Source of the DNA: Rapana venosa
Taxonomy: Eukaryota; Mollusca; Gastropoda; Neogastropoda; Muricidae
Assembly (NCBI GenBank): GCA_028751875.1
Contig: CM054158.1
Span: forward strand, 1,312,501-1,376,500
Direction: 5' to 3'
DNA: 64,000 nucleotides
Shown here: piece after piece, positions 52,195-63,099 of the stretch
How the letters are laid out: the number at the start of each line of letters is the position of its first letter
Position numbering within the stretch: position 1 is the stretch's first letter
Notes under the pieces: generated by a model
Seen by the model: only the letters and a program-made list of their open reading frames with translations
Told to the model about the DNA's origin: nothing
Databases searched by the model: none
Program-made: the position numbers and the translations under genes

Positions 52195-52440
52195 TTTAAT
52201 TATTCAGCGTACATAAAAGAACCCAGGCAACAAGAGAGTCCTCCCTGGGCATAATTCTTTGAAAAAAAGCTACTCTGATAGGGAAACAAATACAGTTGCA
52301 GACAAAAACACAAAAAAGAAAGACAAAAGGGTGGCGCTGCTCTTGTGGCGACGCGCTCTCCCCGGGGAGGACAGCCCGAATTTCACACAGCGAAATATCG
52401 TGACTTAAAGTGGTATAAATAAATAATAAATAAATAAATA
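52195..52440 (+). mobile_element. SINE family B, partial
   Basis: AAAAGAACCCAGGCAACAAG, CTACTCTGATAGGGAAACAA, GGTGGCGCTGCTCTTGTGGC and GACTTAAAGTGGTATAAATA are family B blocks; the head and the GCGCTATATAAAT tail are absent, and a AATA tail follows. Confidence 0.85.
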
Positions 52441-52568
52441 AATACACGGAGCACCTCCCTCCCAGCAAAGGAAATAATAATTACTCAAAGAGTTGTCTTT
52501 CCCTCTCGCGCAATGTTTGTTTCGAACAGGATTAGTTTGTTTGATTTATTTTGTCATTGTTTACTGTG

Positions 52569-52742
52569 ATGTCTTGTGAACCTAAACGACGAAGAAATAG
52601 CCCTCTGAAAAGAGCATGTTTTGGAAATGGATGGTCAAAACAAGCGAAAGAGGTCAACTTGCAGTTTTCAATGGTGCTACTTCTAGAAAAGTTGGCTGAC
52701 TTTCCTTGTAAACTCCCCTCTTCTGCTTTAAAATGGTGTTAA
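52569..52742 (+). CDS. Small ORF of uncertain reality
   Basis: An open frame reading MSCEPKRRRNSPLKRACFGN, then WSKQAKEVNLQFSMVLLLEK and a stop. The basic N-terminal cluster is unlike repeat noise, but there is no known domain, no paralogue in the window and no splice context, so it may be chance. Confidence 0.2.
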   Translation: MSCEPKRRRNSPLKRACFGNGWSKQAKEVNLQFSMVLLLEKLADFPCKLPSSALKWC

Positions 52743-52858
52743 TTTGAAACCTCCAGTGTCACACCCACTCGACAGGTAAAACTGCTAAGTTCACAGGATA
52801 CTGTGAAAGAAGGTAGATGAATGCATTGAAAATGGTGAAAGTAGTAATGACGTGTTTG

Positions 52859-52861
<3 letters not shown>

Positions 52862-52891
<30 letters not shown>
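52862..52891 (+). repeat. G homopolymer
   Basis: A run of about 30 G in otherwise AT-rich DNA. Confidence 0.95.
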
Positions 52892-52892
<1 letters not shown>

Positions 52893-53720
52893 GAAGTGTT
52901 GGAGGGCTTCACTTTCACTGAATTTCAGGTTGATTGATGTCCCATCCAAAATTAAAACATCACTTCACACCTTGTATGCAGTTTTTGTCATCACAGGGTA
53001 CAATTGATAGAAGTAAGGATGGCAAGGTTAGGAAGTGAATTAGCTTTTCAGTGTAAAAATGCTGCTTGTGACAAAGGTATAGAATTCTCCTCATACCCCC
53101 AAATTTCTGCAGGGAATTTGTAAATGATAAACTCTGTTAAATCTACCTACAGCTTTTGTCATGCCCTTTGTTGGATGTGATCATGCAGAGCAACAAACTT
53201 CCTGGGGTGTGATGGACCTACCCCCTCCTGTAGATAAAAGTTCCTATGATATAGTAAAATCAGTAGAACTTTAAAAACAGCTACTTGGTCCATTCAAGAA
53301 AAAAGCATTAATTTGTTTACACTAATTACAGTACTACTTTTATGTCAATGTATGTATACATTTATGAAATTCAAGTCTTCCAGGAAATAGAAGTTAAAGA
53401 GCATAATATACTCAGATTTTTGCTTATGTTTCCTATATATATTATAAGAGACTTGTTCTCTCTCGGGTATTTGCCAGGGACCAGCATTTCTTGTATGCAT
53501 TAGTGGGGTTCTCTATTGCAGTGTGCTGGTTATGTGTTGAGTTGGTTGCACTCAGGACCTCATTTAATCATCTCAACTGAAAAACTAGCACCCAGACTGC
53601 CACTCAAGTGTAGTGGGTGGGGGGAAAGCTTCAGACACAAAAGGGGATCAACCCCACACTGCTTGGTTTCTACTTCTACTAGTTCTAGGCAGGTGTGTTA
53701 CCTCCAGACCACTGATCCTC
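52892..53720 (+). other. Intron-like sequence
   Basis: AT-rich, no repeats recognised. A pyrimidine-rich stretch with TCTATTGCAG ends at 53,519, but no donor in frame follows closely. Confidence 0.6.
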
Positions 53721-53726
53721 ATGCAG

Positions 53727-53819
53727 GTTGCAGCCAAATTAGAATATCATCATCTAGCAGAAGAAGGAAACATGAGACAGATCGATGTTTCATTGAATGG
53801 GACAAGAGTTGCTGTCGGA
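53727..53819 (+). CDS. Candidate cellular exon, 93 nt
   Basis: GATCCTCATGCAG precedes it and GTGAGTCTT follows. The 31 codons read VAAKLEYHHLAEEGN, then MRQIDVSLNGTRVAVG, with a balanced composition and no low complexity. Entry and exit are phase 0, matching the 18-nt exon upstream and the exon at 62,619 downstream. Another frame is also open, but its Ser/Arg-rich product looks less like protein. I do not recognise the protein; the second half could form beta strands. Confidence 0.6.
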
Positions 53820-54087
53820 GTGAGTCTTCTATGAAGAAAACACATTTTTTGTGTCATGGTTTTCTCTGAAAAATAACATTTTTGTAGGCTTTCCAGCATA
53901 ATTTTTTTTTAAGCTTACAGCTTTAAAATGTTGCATTAATTGCTGCAAGCTAACAATAACTAATATGAGTATTGCCACTATTTCAAAAGTACATAGATCT
54001 CCCTATTATGAACACTAGAACAGAATTGAAAATATGCACAGAGTATAAATTATCAATTTTTGGGATCATTGAAATTTTGATTATTTT

Positions 54088-54090
<3 letters not shown>

Positions 54091-54144
<54 letters not shown>
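54091..54144 (+). repeat. (TA)n microsatellite
   Basis: A pure TA array inside duplication copy 1; copy 2 has only TATCTAATTT at the same place (59,837), so it expanded in copy 1 or collapsed in copy 2. Confidence 0.95.
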
Positions 54145-54145
<1 letters not shown>

Positions 54146-55274
54146 CTCCAAATTTGGTGAGAATCAGAATGTGATTACTTACTTCATTGCAAAAAAAAGA
54201 AAAAGAAAAAAAAAGAAAACACAGTACTTTCTGTCCAGTAGTAGTTCAGTTCACAAATCACCTTAATTCCTTGATCAAAGACTTATTTGTGTAGGGCACT
54301 GAATCTTTTAGGCAGTGTCATGGTAAATCAGATCTGGTAGAGCCTTTTTTATGTCTGTGTCTCAGATTGTATAGTAGATATATTATATATAATATATATA
54401 TAACAATGTATTAATGTCAATTGTCATCCATATTTATCAGTGGCCATAATATTCAGTAATATGCATGCGTTTGTGCACAGGACAAGTTTTTCACCTGAAA
54501 GGACTTTCAGGAGAATACACTTGAAGTTGATACTATTGTAACTTTAGGGACATAACGTCAGGGGAAAAGTCCACTCAAAGAGACATTTTGCAGCTCTACT
54601 CTAGACTAACTCTGAGCCCTGAAGCACCATCACTGCTGTCAGATCATGAGTTCTAACTAAGCAACTAAGTATTAGACACCCCCTCCCCCCTCATCCCAAA
54701 GCTACCCATCTCAAAATGAACTTTAAGAAGTGAAAGCTTGACATTTCAAATAAACCAACTCTGATTTGATGGCACAGGTCATTGTTTTTATCTTGTTCAG
54801 TGGTGAACTCGTTAGGTTTGGGTGGTTTGTTTTTTTCTTTTACACGCAGATATCATCTTAACATTATCCTTGCATTAAGGAAGAGAACCTCTCTTTCCTA
54901 GTACACATGTATGCACTGTGCGTATTTGCACAAATGCTACCTAAGTAGCAGTTTTAGCATTTTTCCAAATTTTTTATGTCAAAACTCTCTTGTTGTTTGG
55001 AAACTGGCAGTTTTGGGTAGATAAATTCAATATCTTGTACCAAAACATACTTTTAGGCTGCGTAATATATTTGTACATTAGTTATGAGAGTGAACTTGAC
55101 CCCACTGACCATGCTTAAATTAAAATGACCACTGAAGTACTTGCAACATGCATTGAATTGAACAAACAGATTACCTCATTACTGGCATGACATTTCTGTG
55201 AAGTAAGAAGCACAATTCAGAAACTTAAGTCTGTCTGCCACACGCACAGACACACATGCATGCAGGCATGCACC

Positions 55275-56130
55275 ATAAGTATTTTGACCATTTACAAATT
55301 TATACAGATGGATCACGTCTAGATAATCACGAAACAGGTTCTGCTTTTGTTATACCAGCGTTGAAAATGGAGAAATCATACTATGTTGGTAAATATCACT
55401 GATATTTACAGCAGAACTAATAGCAATATTAATGGGTCTTACTCTTACTTATATTCTTGATTTGCCATTGTATATATTTCAAATCCTTCTTTGCGTTGAT
55501 TCTAAGTGAGTATTGTATGCTTTAAAATCCCCATGTTATAAGAAAACTTCAAAAATTATATTAGAAATTAAGCATGTCATCCATCTCTTAACATTAAAGG
55601 GCATAAGTGTGAATTTTTGTTGGGTGCCTTCACACACTGGATTATTTCCAAATGAGTGGGCGGATAGAGCTGCAAAACAAGGTGCAAAACATGGACGGGA
55701 TGCAATAGAATTGCACGTGCCTCTATCCTTAAAAGAGGGGTACAGCTTACTAGAATAAAATCATGGATAAAGATCACCGAAATTAATCAGCAAAATGAGA
55801 GATTTTTAAGTAGAACTACAATTAATACAGATAATTTAACAGTCGTGAACCATTCAAAAGCTTGTGTAAATGTTTTTACGTCAAGAAAAATTACTGCTTT
55901 ATTTTAGAGAATGAAACTAAATGCATTGATAACCAAATTCAGCAAAAACGGTAAATGTCAATGTGGTGAGAATATCACCAATACTCATATACTTTTTTAC
56001 TGCCAGAGTGTAAAACCTTTCATGCCCCATTTTTCTGAAAATTCCCTTACCAGCATATTCAATCATTTAAAACTGGCATTTGAAATTGTGAAAGGTCTAT
56101 ATCGCAGTCCCTTAGGACATTTATTATAGT
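55275..56130 (+). pseudogene. LINE remnant with RNase H domain
   Basis: LYTDGSRLDNHETGSAFVIP near 55,300 and NFCWVPSHTGLFPNEWADRA near 55,615-55,675 are the N- and C-terminal motifs of the RNase H domain found downstream of RT in I-like and related LINEs; the Asp-Gly-Ser and the final Asp of WAD are metal ligands or neighbours in that family. CQCGENITNTHILFYCQS at 55,960-56,010 is the Cys-rich C terminus. Several frame changes occur. RT is missing. The corresponding site in duplication copy 2 (about 61,240) lacks it. Confidence 0.8.
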
Positions 56131-56358
56131 TGCATTAACGTTAATGACTTGTTTTTATGTTTTTATAATTCCTGTTGCATTGCCAAGTTTCTTTATGTGA
56201 TTTTTATGTAAAAGCATGGTTGGTGGGGTTTTTTTGTGTTCTTTTTTGTTGTTGCTTGTTTGTTCTTTTGATAAGACATCCACCCCTTCATTTGTTCCCT
56301 CTCGTCTAATATCACTAGGTGAACAGACGTAAAATTGAAGTCAACAACAACACATGCA

Positions 56359-56359
56359 T

Positions 56360-56427
<68 letters not shown>
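56359..56427 (+). repeat. (CA)n microsatellite
   Basis: A pure CA array of about 68 bp. Copy 2 has CA arrays in the matching neighbourhood. Confidence 0.95.
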
Positions 56428-56429
<2 letters not shown>

Positions 56430-56430
<1 letters not shown>

Positions 56431-56545
56431 AGTGCTGGTGGGAACATGACAGAATTGACAAAACTGCATACACACGGGGACTTGATGTAAAAAAGGACAT
56501 TAGTGCTTATTCTATTATTCTTGATATAAAAGAATAAAATTAAAA
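56430..56545 (+). mobile_element. SINE family A 3' end, in duplication copy 1
   Basis: GGAACATGACAGAATTGACA, GGGGACTTGATGTAAAAAAG and GCTTATTCTATTATTCTTG match the family tail. A SINE A also sits at the matching place of copy 2 (61,312-61,650), so the insertion probably predates the duplication. Confidence 0.7.
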
Positions 56546-58200
56546 ATTAAATTTTAAAAATATAAAAATTAAATCAAGAATCCTGTGGCTCTGCAGAGTC
56601 TTTGTTTTCATATGGGTTCTGTCTCTGGAAGCTGGTGATGGAGTGAAATTTGATCTGCTCACTGACCTGCTAGGAAACAGCATGTGCCTGGCTAACTTGT
56701 GGCGGGAGAAAGATTGAATCCTCTGTAGGAAGGAAAGCTGGAGTTTTTTTTTTTTTAAAACGTGTCGCCCATATGTGAGTGCTGGATACTAATGTGCATA
56801 TAGCCACTGTTTCCCAGTGGTGGGTGATATGGAAGGAAGGGTTATTAGATGGTTGGTTACCAGGCTAAAATGAGTTACCAATGGGGAAAAGGTTGATTAC
56901 AGTTTGATTTTGACATCTGTAGACACTAGTCTAATTCTTTGTCAGATTATACGTGTATAGATGTGTTTACCAATGTGATTATTTTCAAATTCACAGTGTT
57001 TAAGGACTTTAACCGCTTGACTGCCCCACCCTGGACATTTTCCAGGACTAAATAGTAAATGTACACTCTATACGCCAGCAACCTGGAAAACTTCCAGGGT
57101 TTTGAACCAAAGTAAACGAGCCAGATTCCTTGACTACAATTAAAGGGAAAGAACTCAACTGCAAAACTAGTTGAGATCACTCTCCTGTTGCTGGGCAGCA
57201 TCCAGCTTTTGCTTTTAAAAAACAATTGGTTTTTAGCTCATATTTTGTGTTATTTTGCTTGACTGCTTGGATTGTTCTTGTTCAAAATGGCAGATTCTTC
57301 TCATTGAACGTATACACCAATGACTTGACAAAGCTGAAGATTTGCAAATAAACTATAAAGTTTTAAATAATCCTGACGGTGATGAAAATGATCATGTAAG
57401 ATTCAGGAGATAGAGAAGATTTTAAGAAAATCAAACAAACTGAGATTTTGCCTCACCTTATGTGTGATGTTAATGATACGGAGGTACTCAGAATGACAGT
57501 GGTGATGAAGAAATTGTATTTTCATGTATTAAAGTTTTAAAAAAAAACATATATTATATTTTTGCAGTGTAATATGCTAACTACTTTGAGCTTGCCTGAG
57601 CGCAATCTATGATATACTGTCTTTGGGAAGAGTATCACCTGCAGGATTATTCATAATATATAGCAATTTCTGAGTAACAAGGACATGAACATAGCAAGTG
57701 GTACATAAGAATTTTATTCCCCGCATATAGGGTGCACTTGTACTCGGCAATTAAGAAGTTATCAGAACTTTACCAGTGTAATTACATTGTATTTAATGGT
57801 TACCAATGTAATTACATAGTGTATAACACTGTTACCTTTGTAAAATTTACTGTATAGTGTTTAACAGTCACCAGTGTAAAATTACAGTGTTTAACAGAAC
57901 GTTACCAATGTAATTTCATTGTGTTTAACTTTAAATGATATACTAATGTAATTTGAATTACATTTACATGTGAAGTTTTACACAGCTACCATTATAACAT
58001 TTTTGCTTTTAATTTCTACATGAAATCTTACATTGTAAGTATTCTCGTTTCAGACAGAGACAGACAGACAGAGAATCAAAATCTAGACAATTCATGCAAG
58101 CAGCAATAATGGTAAATAATATAAACTTCATAAACATGATATGATAACAAAGGCTGTAGTTCCCTAAAAATAAAAATTCCCTCTTTTCTTTGAAGCAGTT
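56546..58200 (+). other. Non-coding part of duplication copy 1
   Basis: Contains repeated phrases of the type TTACCAATGTAATTACATTG (57,768-57,990), which give a degenerate short-period repeat. No coding signal. Confidence 0.65.
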
Positions 58201-58254
58201 TTACTTTAGCTGCTGTATCTTGGCCATAGTGGGCTGGATAGGCAGACGATAAGC

Positions 58255-58256
<2 letters not shown>

Positions 58257-58320
<64 letters not shown>
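58257..58320 (+). repeat. (GA)n microsatellite
   Basis: GA array with one AGG interruption, followed by GAAT tetramers. Confidence 0.95.
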
Positions 58321-58324
<4 letters not shown>

Positions 58325-58340
58325 TGAATGAATGAATGAA

Positions 58341-58586
58341 TGATCTTTATTTTTCAAGGTGCACAGATTGGCATACACATACCTTTTTCATCCAGTCCTT
58401 GCCCTGATTAGGGACTAGAGTAAAAAAAAAAAAATAAAAAAATAAACCTATGATTTAAAGAAAAGAGATTGACACATACACAGCAACAAACATATTCCTT
58501 TATTGACTCGCACATCAATGTTAAGATATAATTAATTATAATTAAGAAATCTAGATAAGATGAAACAGAGATAAAATAGTGGGAAG

Positions 58587-58655
<69 letters not shown>

Positions 58656-59181
58656 AGAGATTGATTGATTCAGTCTTCAGATTGCATCAGCATCAAACAA
58701 AACTAACTCCATAATATTTATCATTAAATTATGTTATTGTGCCAGGCATCTACACTATTACTAGCTGTGTGGCAGGAATGGTCTTTGTGAATGCTGATCG
58801 GTTTTTAGCCACAGTGGCTCAGTTTATAGTCTCATCTATAAACTAAGTTTATAGTCTCATCTGAAGGACTTTGAGTTTGACATTGAGTTTGAATGAATGA
58901 ATGAATGAATTGATTAATTAATGACTGATCTTTATTTTTCAAGGGGCACAGATTGGCATACACATACCTTTTCCATCCAGTCCTTGCCCTGATTAGGGAC
59001 TAGAGTTAAAAAAAAAAAAAAAAAATCAACCCATGATGTAAAGAAAAGAGATTGACTTATACTCAATAGTAAATGTAATCCTTTACTAACTTGAACATCA
59101 ATGTCAAGATAGATAAATATTGATTATAATTAAGGAAACTAGATAAAGTGAAACAGAGATAAAATAGTGGGAAGCTTGAGA

Positions 59182-59212
<31 letters not shown>

Positions 59213-59224
59213 GAGAGAGAGAGA

Positions 59225-59256
<32 letters not shown>

Positions 59257-59470
59257 TCTTCAGATTGCATCAGCATCAAACAAAACCAACTCCATAATAT
59301 TTATCATTAATTTATGGTATTGTGCCAGGCATCTACACTATTAGAGCTGTGTGGCAGGAACAATTTTCATGAATGCTGATCGGTTTTTAGCCTCAGTGCC
59401 TCAGCTTATAGTTTCATCTATAAACTAAGTTTATTTTCACATATAGTGAAGGAGTTTGACATTGAGTTTG
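58341..59470 (+). repeat. 585-bp tandem duplication, two units
   Basis: TGATCTTTATTTTTCAAGG begins at 58,341 and 58,926. Both units contain CATACACATACCTTTT, CAGTCCTTGCCCTGATTAGG, GGGAAGCTTGAG plus a GA array, and CAGATTGCATCAGCATCAAA. The TTTATTTTTCAAGG and CATCCAGTCC start recalls SINE family A tails read in reverse, so a diverged SINE may sit in each unit. Confidence 0.9.
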
Positions 59471-59489
59471 ATTTTCTTGTCAAACTGGA

Positions 59490-59580
59490 AAAAAGGGCAA
59501 GGCTGGGAATTGAACCCAGAGCCTCACTGTTTACTAATAGTTGGGTAAACTTCTTAACTATCTTGCCATCTTCCTTCTTA
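59490..59580 (-). mobile_element. Possible tRNA-derived SINE head
   Basis: On the minus strand GGCAAGATAGTTAAGAAGTT (A-box like) and CTGGGTTCAATTCCCAGCC (B-box like) lie 30-40 bp apart. No further family body is recognised. Confidence 0.45.
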
Positions 59581-60084
59581 AGTAAAGTGTGTCATATTTG
59601 AGTTGTTAATTTTTATAAGCATATTTTATAGTTTTCTGGGAAAAATATGTTTTTATAATATACCACGGCTGACAATATACTAATCACAAAGTTATTAGTT
59701 TAGAACGAATGTAAGGTAATATGACTATTGTCATATACATTTTTCGAAAGTACATCCCCCTATTCTGAACAGAAATGAAAATATTTTTCAGTCTATGATA
59801 TCATTCTTGGGGTCATTGAAATTTTGATTATTTTAGATATCTAATTTTCATATTGCTTATGCTGTACTATTTTCTTTAAATTTTATCGTTGAGAGCAACC
59901 TTTGGCATTTTGGCCAAATTTGGTGAGAACATCGATTACTTACTTCATTGCAAATAAGAACCAAAAAAGTAGAAAACACAGTACTCTCTGCGTAGTAGTA
60001 GTACTGGTGCCTTAATTCCTTCTTTAAAGACTTGTTGGTGTATGGCACTTAATCCTTTAGGCAGTGTCACGGTAAATTTTTATT

Positions 60085-60300
60085 TATTTATTTATTCTTT
60101 TATATCGAGGATAATGGAATAAGCACTCGTGCTTTTTTACATCTAGTCCCTGTGTGCATGCAGTTTTGTCATCTCTTTCCACCGGCACACAGTGGCCTAC
60201 TCTTCCGAAAAGCGGAACAGGATTTAACGTGTGCGCAAGATGTTCTGCATGCGTTTGAACATGGGGCCTTGGTTTATAGTCTTATGCGAAGGACTTTGAC
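60085..60300 (-). mobile_element. SINE family A, 3' part, only in copy 2
   Basis: TTTATATCGAGGATAATGGA, ACAGTGGCCTACTCTTCCG and TTGGTTTATAGTCTTATGCG are family blocks on the minus strand. Copy 1 runs from GGTAAATC to GGTAGAGCC (about 54,322-54,345) without it. Confidence 0.85.
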
Positions 60301-60758
60301 ATTCAGTCAGGTGGAGCTTTTTTATGTCTAGGTCTCAGGTTGCATGCTGGATATATTTTAACAATGTATTCATGTCATCCATATTGATCACTGGCTCAGT
60401 AATGTGTTTGTGCACAGGATCAGGTTTTCACTGAAAAGATTTTTTAGGGGAATACACTTGATACCATAGTAACTTTAGAGGAAAATAACTTAAGGGGAAA
60501 AATCGACTCGAAGAGACACTTTTGCAGTTCAGCTCCCTCTAGAATAACTATGTGCCCTCAATCACCATCAGATCATGAGTTGTAGCAACTAAGCATTAGG
60601 TACCCATCTCCCAATGTACTTTAAGAAGTGAAGGCTTGTCATTTCAAATAAACCACCTCTCTGATTTGAAGGCTGAGGTTATTGTTTTTATCTGGTTCAG
60701 TGGTTAACTCGTTAGGTTTGGGTGGTTTTTTTTTCTTTTACACGCAGATATCCTCTTA

Positions 60759-60826
60759 TAATAATAATAATAATAATGTATGGAATTTATATAGCGCTGA
60801 ATCTTGTAAAGCAACAAATCAAAGCG
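60759..60826 (-). mobile_element. Ultra-short L2/SINE B tail insertion
   Basis: An ATA array, then TGGAATTTATATAGCGCTGA and GTAAAGCAACAAATCAAAGC: the inverse of the last 45 bp of SINE family B and of the L2-like LINE end. CTCTTA flanks both sides (60,753-60,758 and 60,827-60,832), and copy 1 has a single ATCTTA there. Confidence 0.85.
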
Positions 60827-61263
60827 CTCTTAACATTATCCCTACGTTAAGGAGAGAACCTCTCTTTCCCAGTACACATGTATGCACTGTGTGCATTTGC
60901 ACAAGTGTTACCTAGGACTAAGTAGCAGTTTTAAAATCTTTCTAATTTTTTTTTTCATTATGTCAAAACTCTCTTGTTGTTTGGAAACTGGCAGTTTTGG
61001 GTAGATAGATTCAATATCTTGTCCCAAACCATACTTTTAGGCTGCATTTGTTATGAGAGTAAACATGATCCCACCGAACATGCTTAAATTAAAATGATCA
61101 TTAATGTACTTGCAACATGCTTTGAATTGAACAGATAATTTCCCCATTTACACTAAACTTCTGGTGTGCCATTAGTGCAAAGTAAGAAGCACAGTTTGCT
61201 CAAAGGTAAAACCACTTGAGCATTCAGGAACTGTGTCCATCTGCCATGCACACACAAACGCAC

Positions 61264-61311
61264 GCACACACACACACACACACATGGAGGGGGGGGGGGG
61301 GGGGGGGGGGA
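61264..61311 (+). repeat. (CA)n and G homopolymer
   Basis: A CA array followed by about 24 G directly before the SINE head. Confidence 0.95.
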
Positions 61312-61650
61312 TAGAATAGCCTGGTGGTTAGAGTGACATATTCGTGATCTGCTGACCTGGGTTCAATTCTTGTTCAAGAAGATTTTTCCTCTGGAGTTAA
61401 CATCAGTGCTGACTCCACTCTCCCCAAAAGTCTTTTCGGACGAGACTATTAACCGAGGTCCTTGTGCGAATGCACACAGAACATATTGCGTACATGTTAA
61501 CACCCGTTCCGCTATTCAGAAGAGTAGGCCATTGTATGCCGGTTGGAATGAATAACAAAATTTAGAAAACTGCATACACACAGGGACTGGATGAAAAAAT
61601 CACATGAGTGCTTATTCCATTATCCTCGAAATAAAAGAATAAAATAAATG
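61312..61650 (+). mobile_element. SINE family A, full length
   Basis: The head AGAATAGCCTGGTGGTTAGA and B-box CTGGGTTCAATTCTTG are clear. The body has TGGAGTTAACATCAGTGCTG, ACTATTAACCGAGGTCC and AGAGTAGGCCATTGTATGCC, and the tail TATTCCATTATCCTCGAAAT with AATAAAATAAATGATAAAT. It is the best plus-strand reference copy in the window. Confidence 0.9.
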
Positions 61651-61663
61651 ATAAATAAATAAA

Positions 61664-61755
61664 CACACACACACAAAACACACATACACACTCACATACA
61701 CACACACACACACACACACTCACACTCGACACACACACACACACACACACACACA
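61664..61755 (+). repeat. (CA)n microsatellite tracts
   Basis: CA arrays with AC, CT and GA interruptions; the minus-strand Cys/Val frames over it are artefacts. Confidence 0.95.
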
Positions 61756-62618
61756 TGCATGTACCAAGAACCCTGCTGCTCCACAGCGTCTTTGTTTGCA
61801 CATGTATGGGTTCTGTCTCTGGAAGCTGAGGATGGAGTGAAATATGATCTGCTCACTGACCTGCTACAGGTCTGACTGGAAACAGCATGTGTCTGGCTAA
61901 CCTGTGGCAGGGGGGAGGGGGGGGGGGGTTATTAGATGGTGGGTTACCAGGCTAAAATGAGTTACCCATGGGGAAAAGGTTGATTACTGTTTGATTTTGA
62001 CATCTGTCTAATTCTTGGTCAGATTATACATGTATAGATGTGTACCAATGTGATGACTTTCAAATTCAGAGTGTTTAAGTACTTTAACAAAACTTTACCA
62101 ATGTAACTACACAGTTTAATGGTTACCAATGTAATTACAGAGTGTATAACAGTTACCATTGTAAAACTTACATAGTGTTTCACAGTTAACCAATGTAAAA
62201 TACCAGTGTTAAACAGAACTTTACCAATATAATTTCATCATGTTTAAGTTGACATACTAATGTGATTCAAATTAATTTTAGTTTTGAGTTTTTACACATC
62301 TACCATTGTAACATTCTACCTTTTAATGCCTGCATGAAATCCTACATTGTAAGAATTCTTTTCTTTTTTTTTCTTTGAAGCAGTTTCATCCTTAGTTGCA
62401 GGCTGGAGCAAACAAACAAACGAGAAAAGAAAGGGGAAACAGAAAAGAGGATAGTGGTATCAACTTTTTTAAAGATGTCTCTTCCTAACTAAGCACACGT
62501 GAAGAAACTAAAAAGTTCTTTGAAACTAAACATGTTAGAAAGAGAAGAACAACGAGATGGAAATGTATGTTATGTGTTTGGATGTAGTTAACACTCTGTT
62601 GTATGTGCAGATATGCAG

Positions 62619-62734
62619 GTGGAGTGTGTAGAGGGCCCTGGGGCAGTCCTGACTGGCAAGTGGCTGGTGCCAAAGAGGGTGGCACCAGAGGACTTTGCCC
62701 TGGCACCCAGGAAGCCACTCCGGCAATATCTGAC
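62619..62734 (+). CDS. Candidate cellular exon, 116 nt
   Basis: GTGCAGATATGCAG precedes it and GTAAGTATC follows. Starting at 62,619 it reads VECVEGPGAVLTGKWLV, then PKRVAPEDFALAPRKPLRQY, in phase 0, matching the phase-0 end of the 53,727 exon; it leaves in phase 2. An alternative acceptor 8 nt upstream would add ATATGCAG and shift the entry phase. The composition is protein-like and the GC content is above its surroundings. I do not recognise the family. Confidence 0.62.
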
Positions 62735-62764
62735 GTAAGTATCATTCTCTTGCTCTTCCGCTTG

Positions 62765-62830
62765 GGGGGGGGGGGGGGGGGGGGGGGAAGGGGAGAAAAA
62801 GAATGAATGTGGAGGGGAGGGGGGGTGGGG
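62765..62830 (+). repeat. G-rich homopolymer tract
   Basis: About 24 G starting 30 nt inside the intron after the 62,734 donor, then a further G-rich stretch. Confidence 0.95.
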
Positions 62831-62939
62831 GTTGGAAGTACAGAGATGTTTGGAAGAATAATTTACAATTGGAGAGAGTTTTTATCATTAATGTAAAGTG
62901 GCACTGTAAAACTTCCTGTATGCAGCAGTTCACACAATG

Positions 62940-63095
62940 GACACTGGGACAGAGAGACTGTGCAAGTTGTATCATGAACAATGTTGCATTTCTTTTTGTT
63001 TTGTTTAGCAAGCTGTCACATAAAGACTGTGCAAGTTGTATCATGAACAATGTTGCATTTCTTTTTTTGTTTTGTTTTACAAGCTGTCAGACACA
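62940..63095 (+). repeat. Direct repeat, about 60 bp, two units
   Basis: GACTGTGCAAGTTGTATCAT, ATGAACAATGTTGCATTTC and TTTTGTTTTGTTT occur at about 62,957 and 63,024. Recent local duplication. Confidence 0.85.
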
Positions 63096-63099
63096 AACC

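Larger units (their letters stand above)
53945..58200 (+). repeat. Segmental duplication, copy 1
   Basis: It shares ordered blocks with 59,665-62,380: GATCATTGAAATTTTGATTA, GAAAACACAGTACTTTCTG, CTCGTTAGGTTTGGGTGGTT, TTTGGAAACTGGCAGTTTTG, GTTCTGTCTCTGGAAGCTG, GGCTAAAATGAGTTACC, and several TTACCAATGTAATTACA-type phrases. Copy 1 contains a LINE remnant at 55,275-56,130 and a TA array that copy 2 lacks. Confidence 0.88.
59665..62380 (+). repeat. Segmental duplication, copy 2
   Basis: The partner of 53,945-58,200, in the same order and orientation. Substitutions and indels are frequent, so the event is old. Copy 2 carries a SINE A at 60,085-60,300 and a 68-bp LINE/SINE tail at 60,759-60,826 that copy 1 lacks. 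Confidence 0.88.

Noticed and set aside
53516..53869. Second open frame (Ser/Arg-rich) over the 53,727 exon
   Set aside because: The phase-0 frame has more protein-like composition and matches the phases of the neighbouring exons; the other frame is kept only as a caveat.
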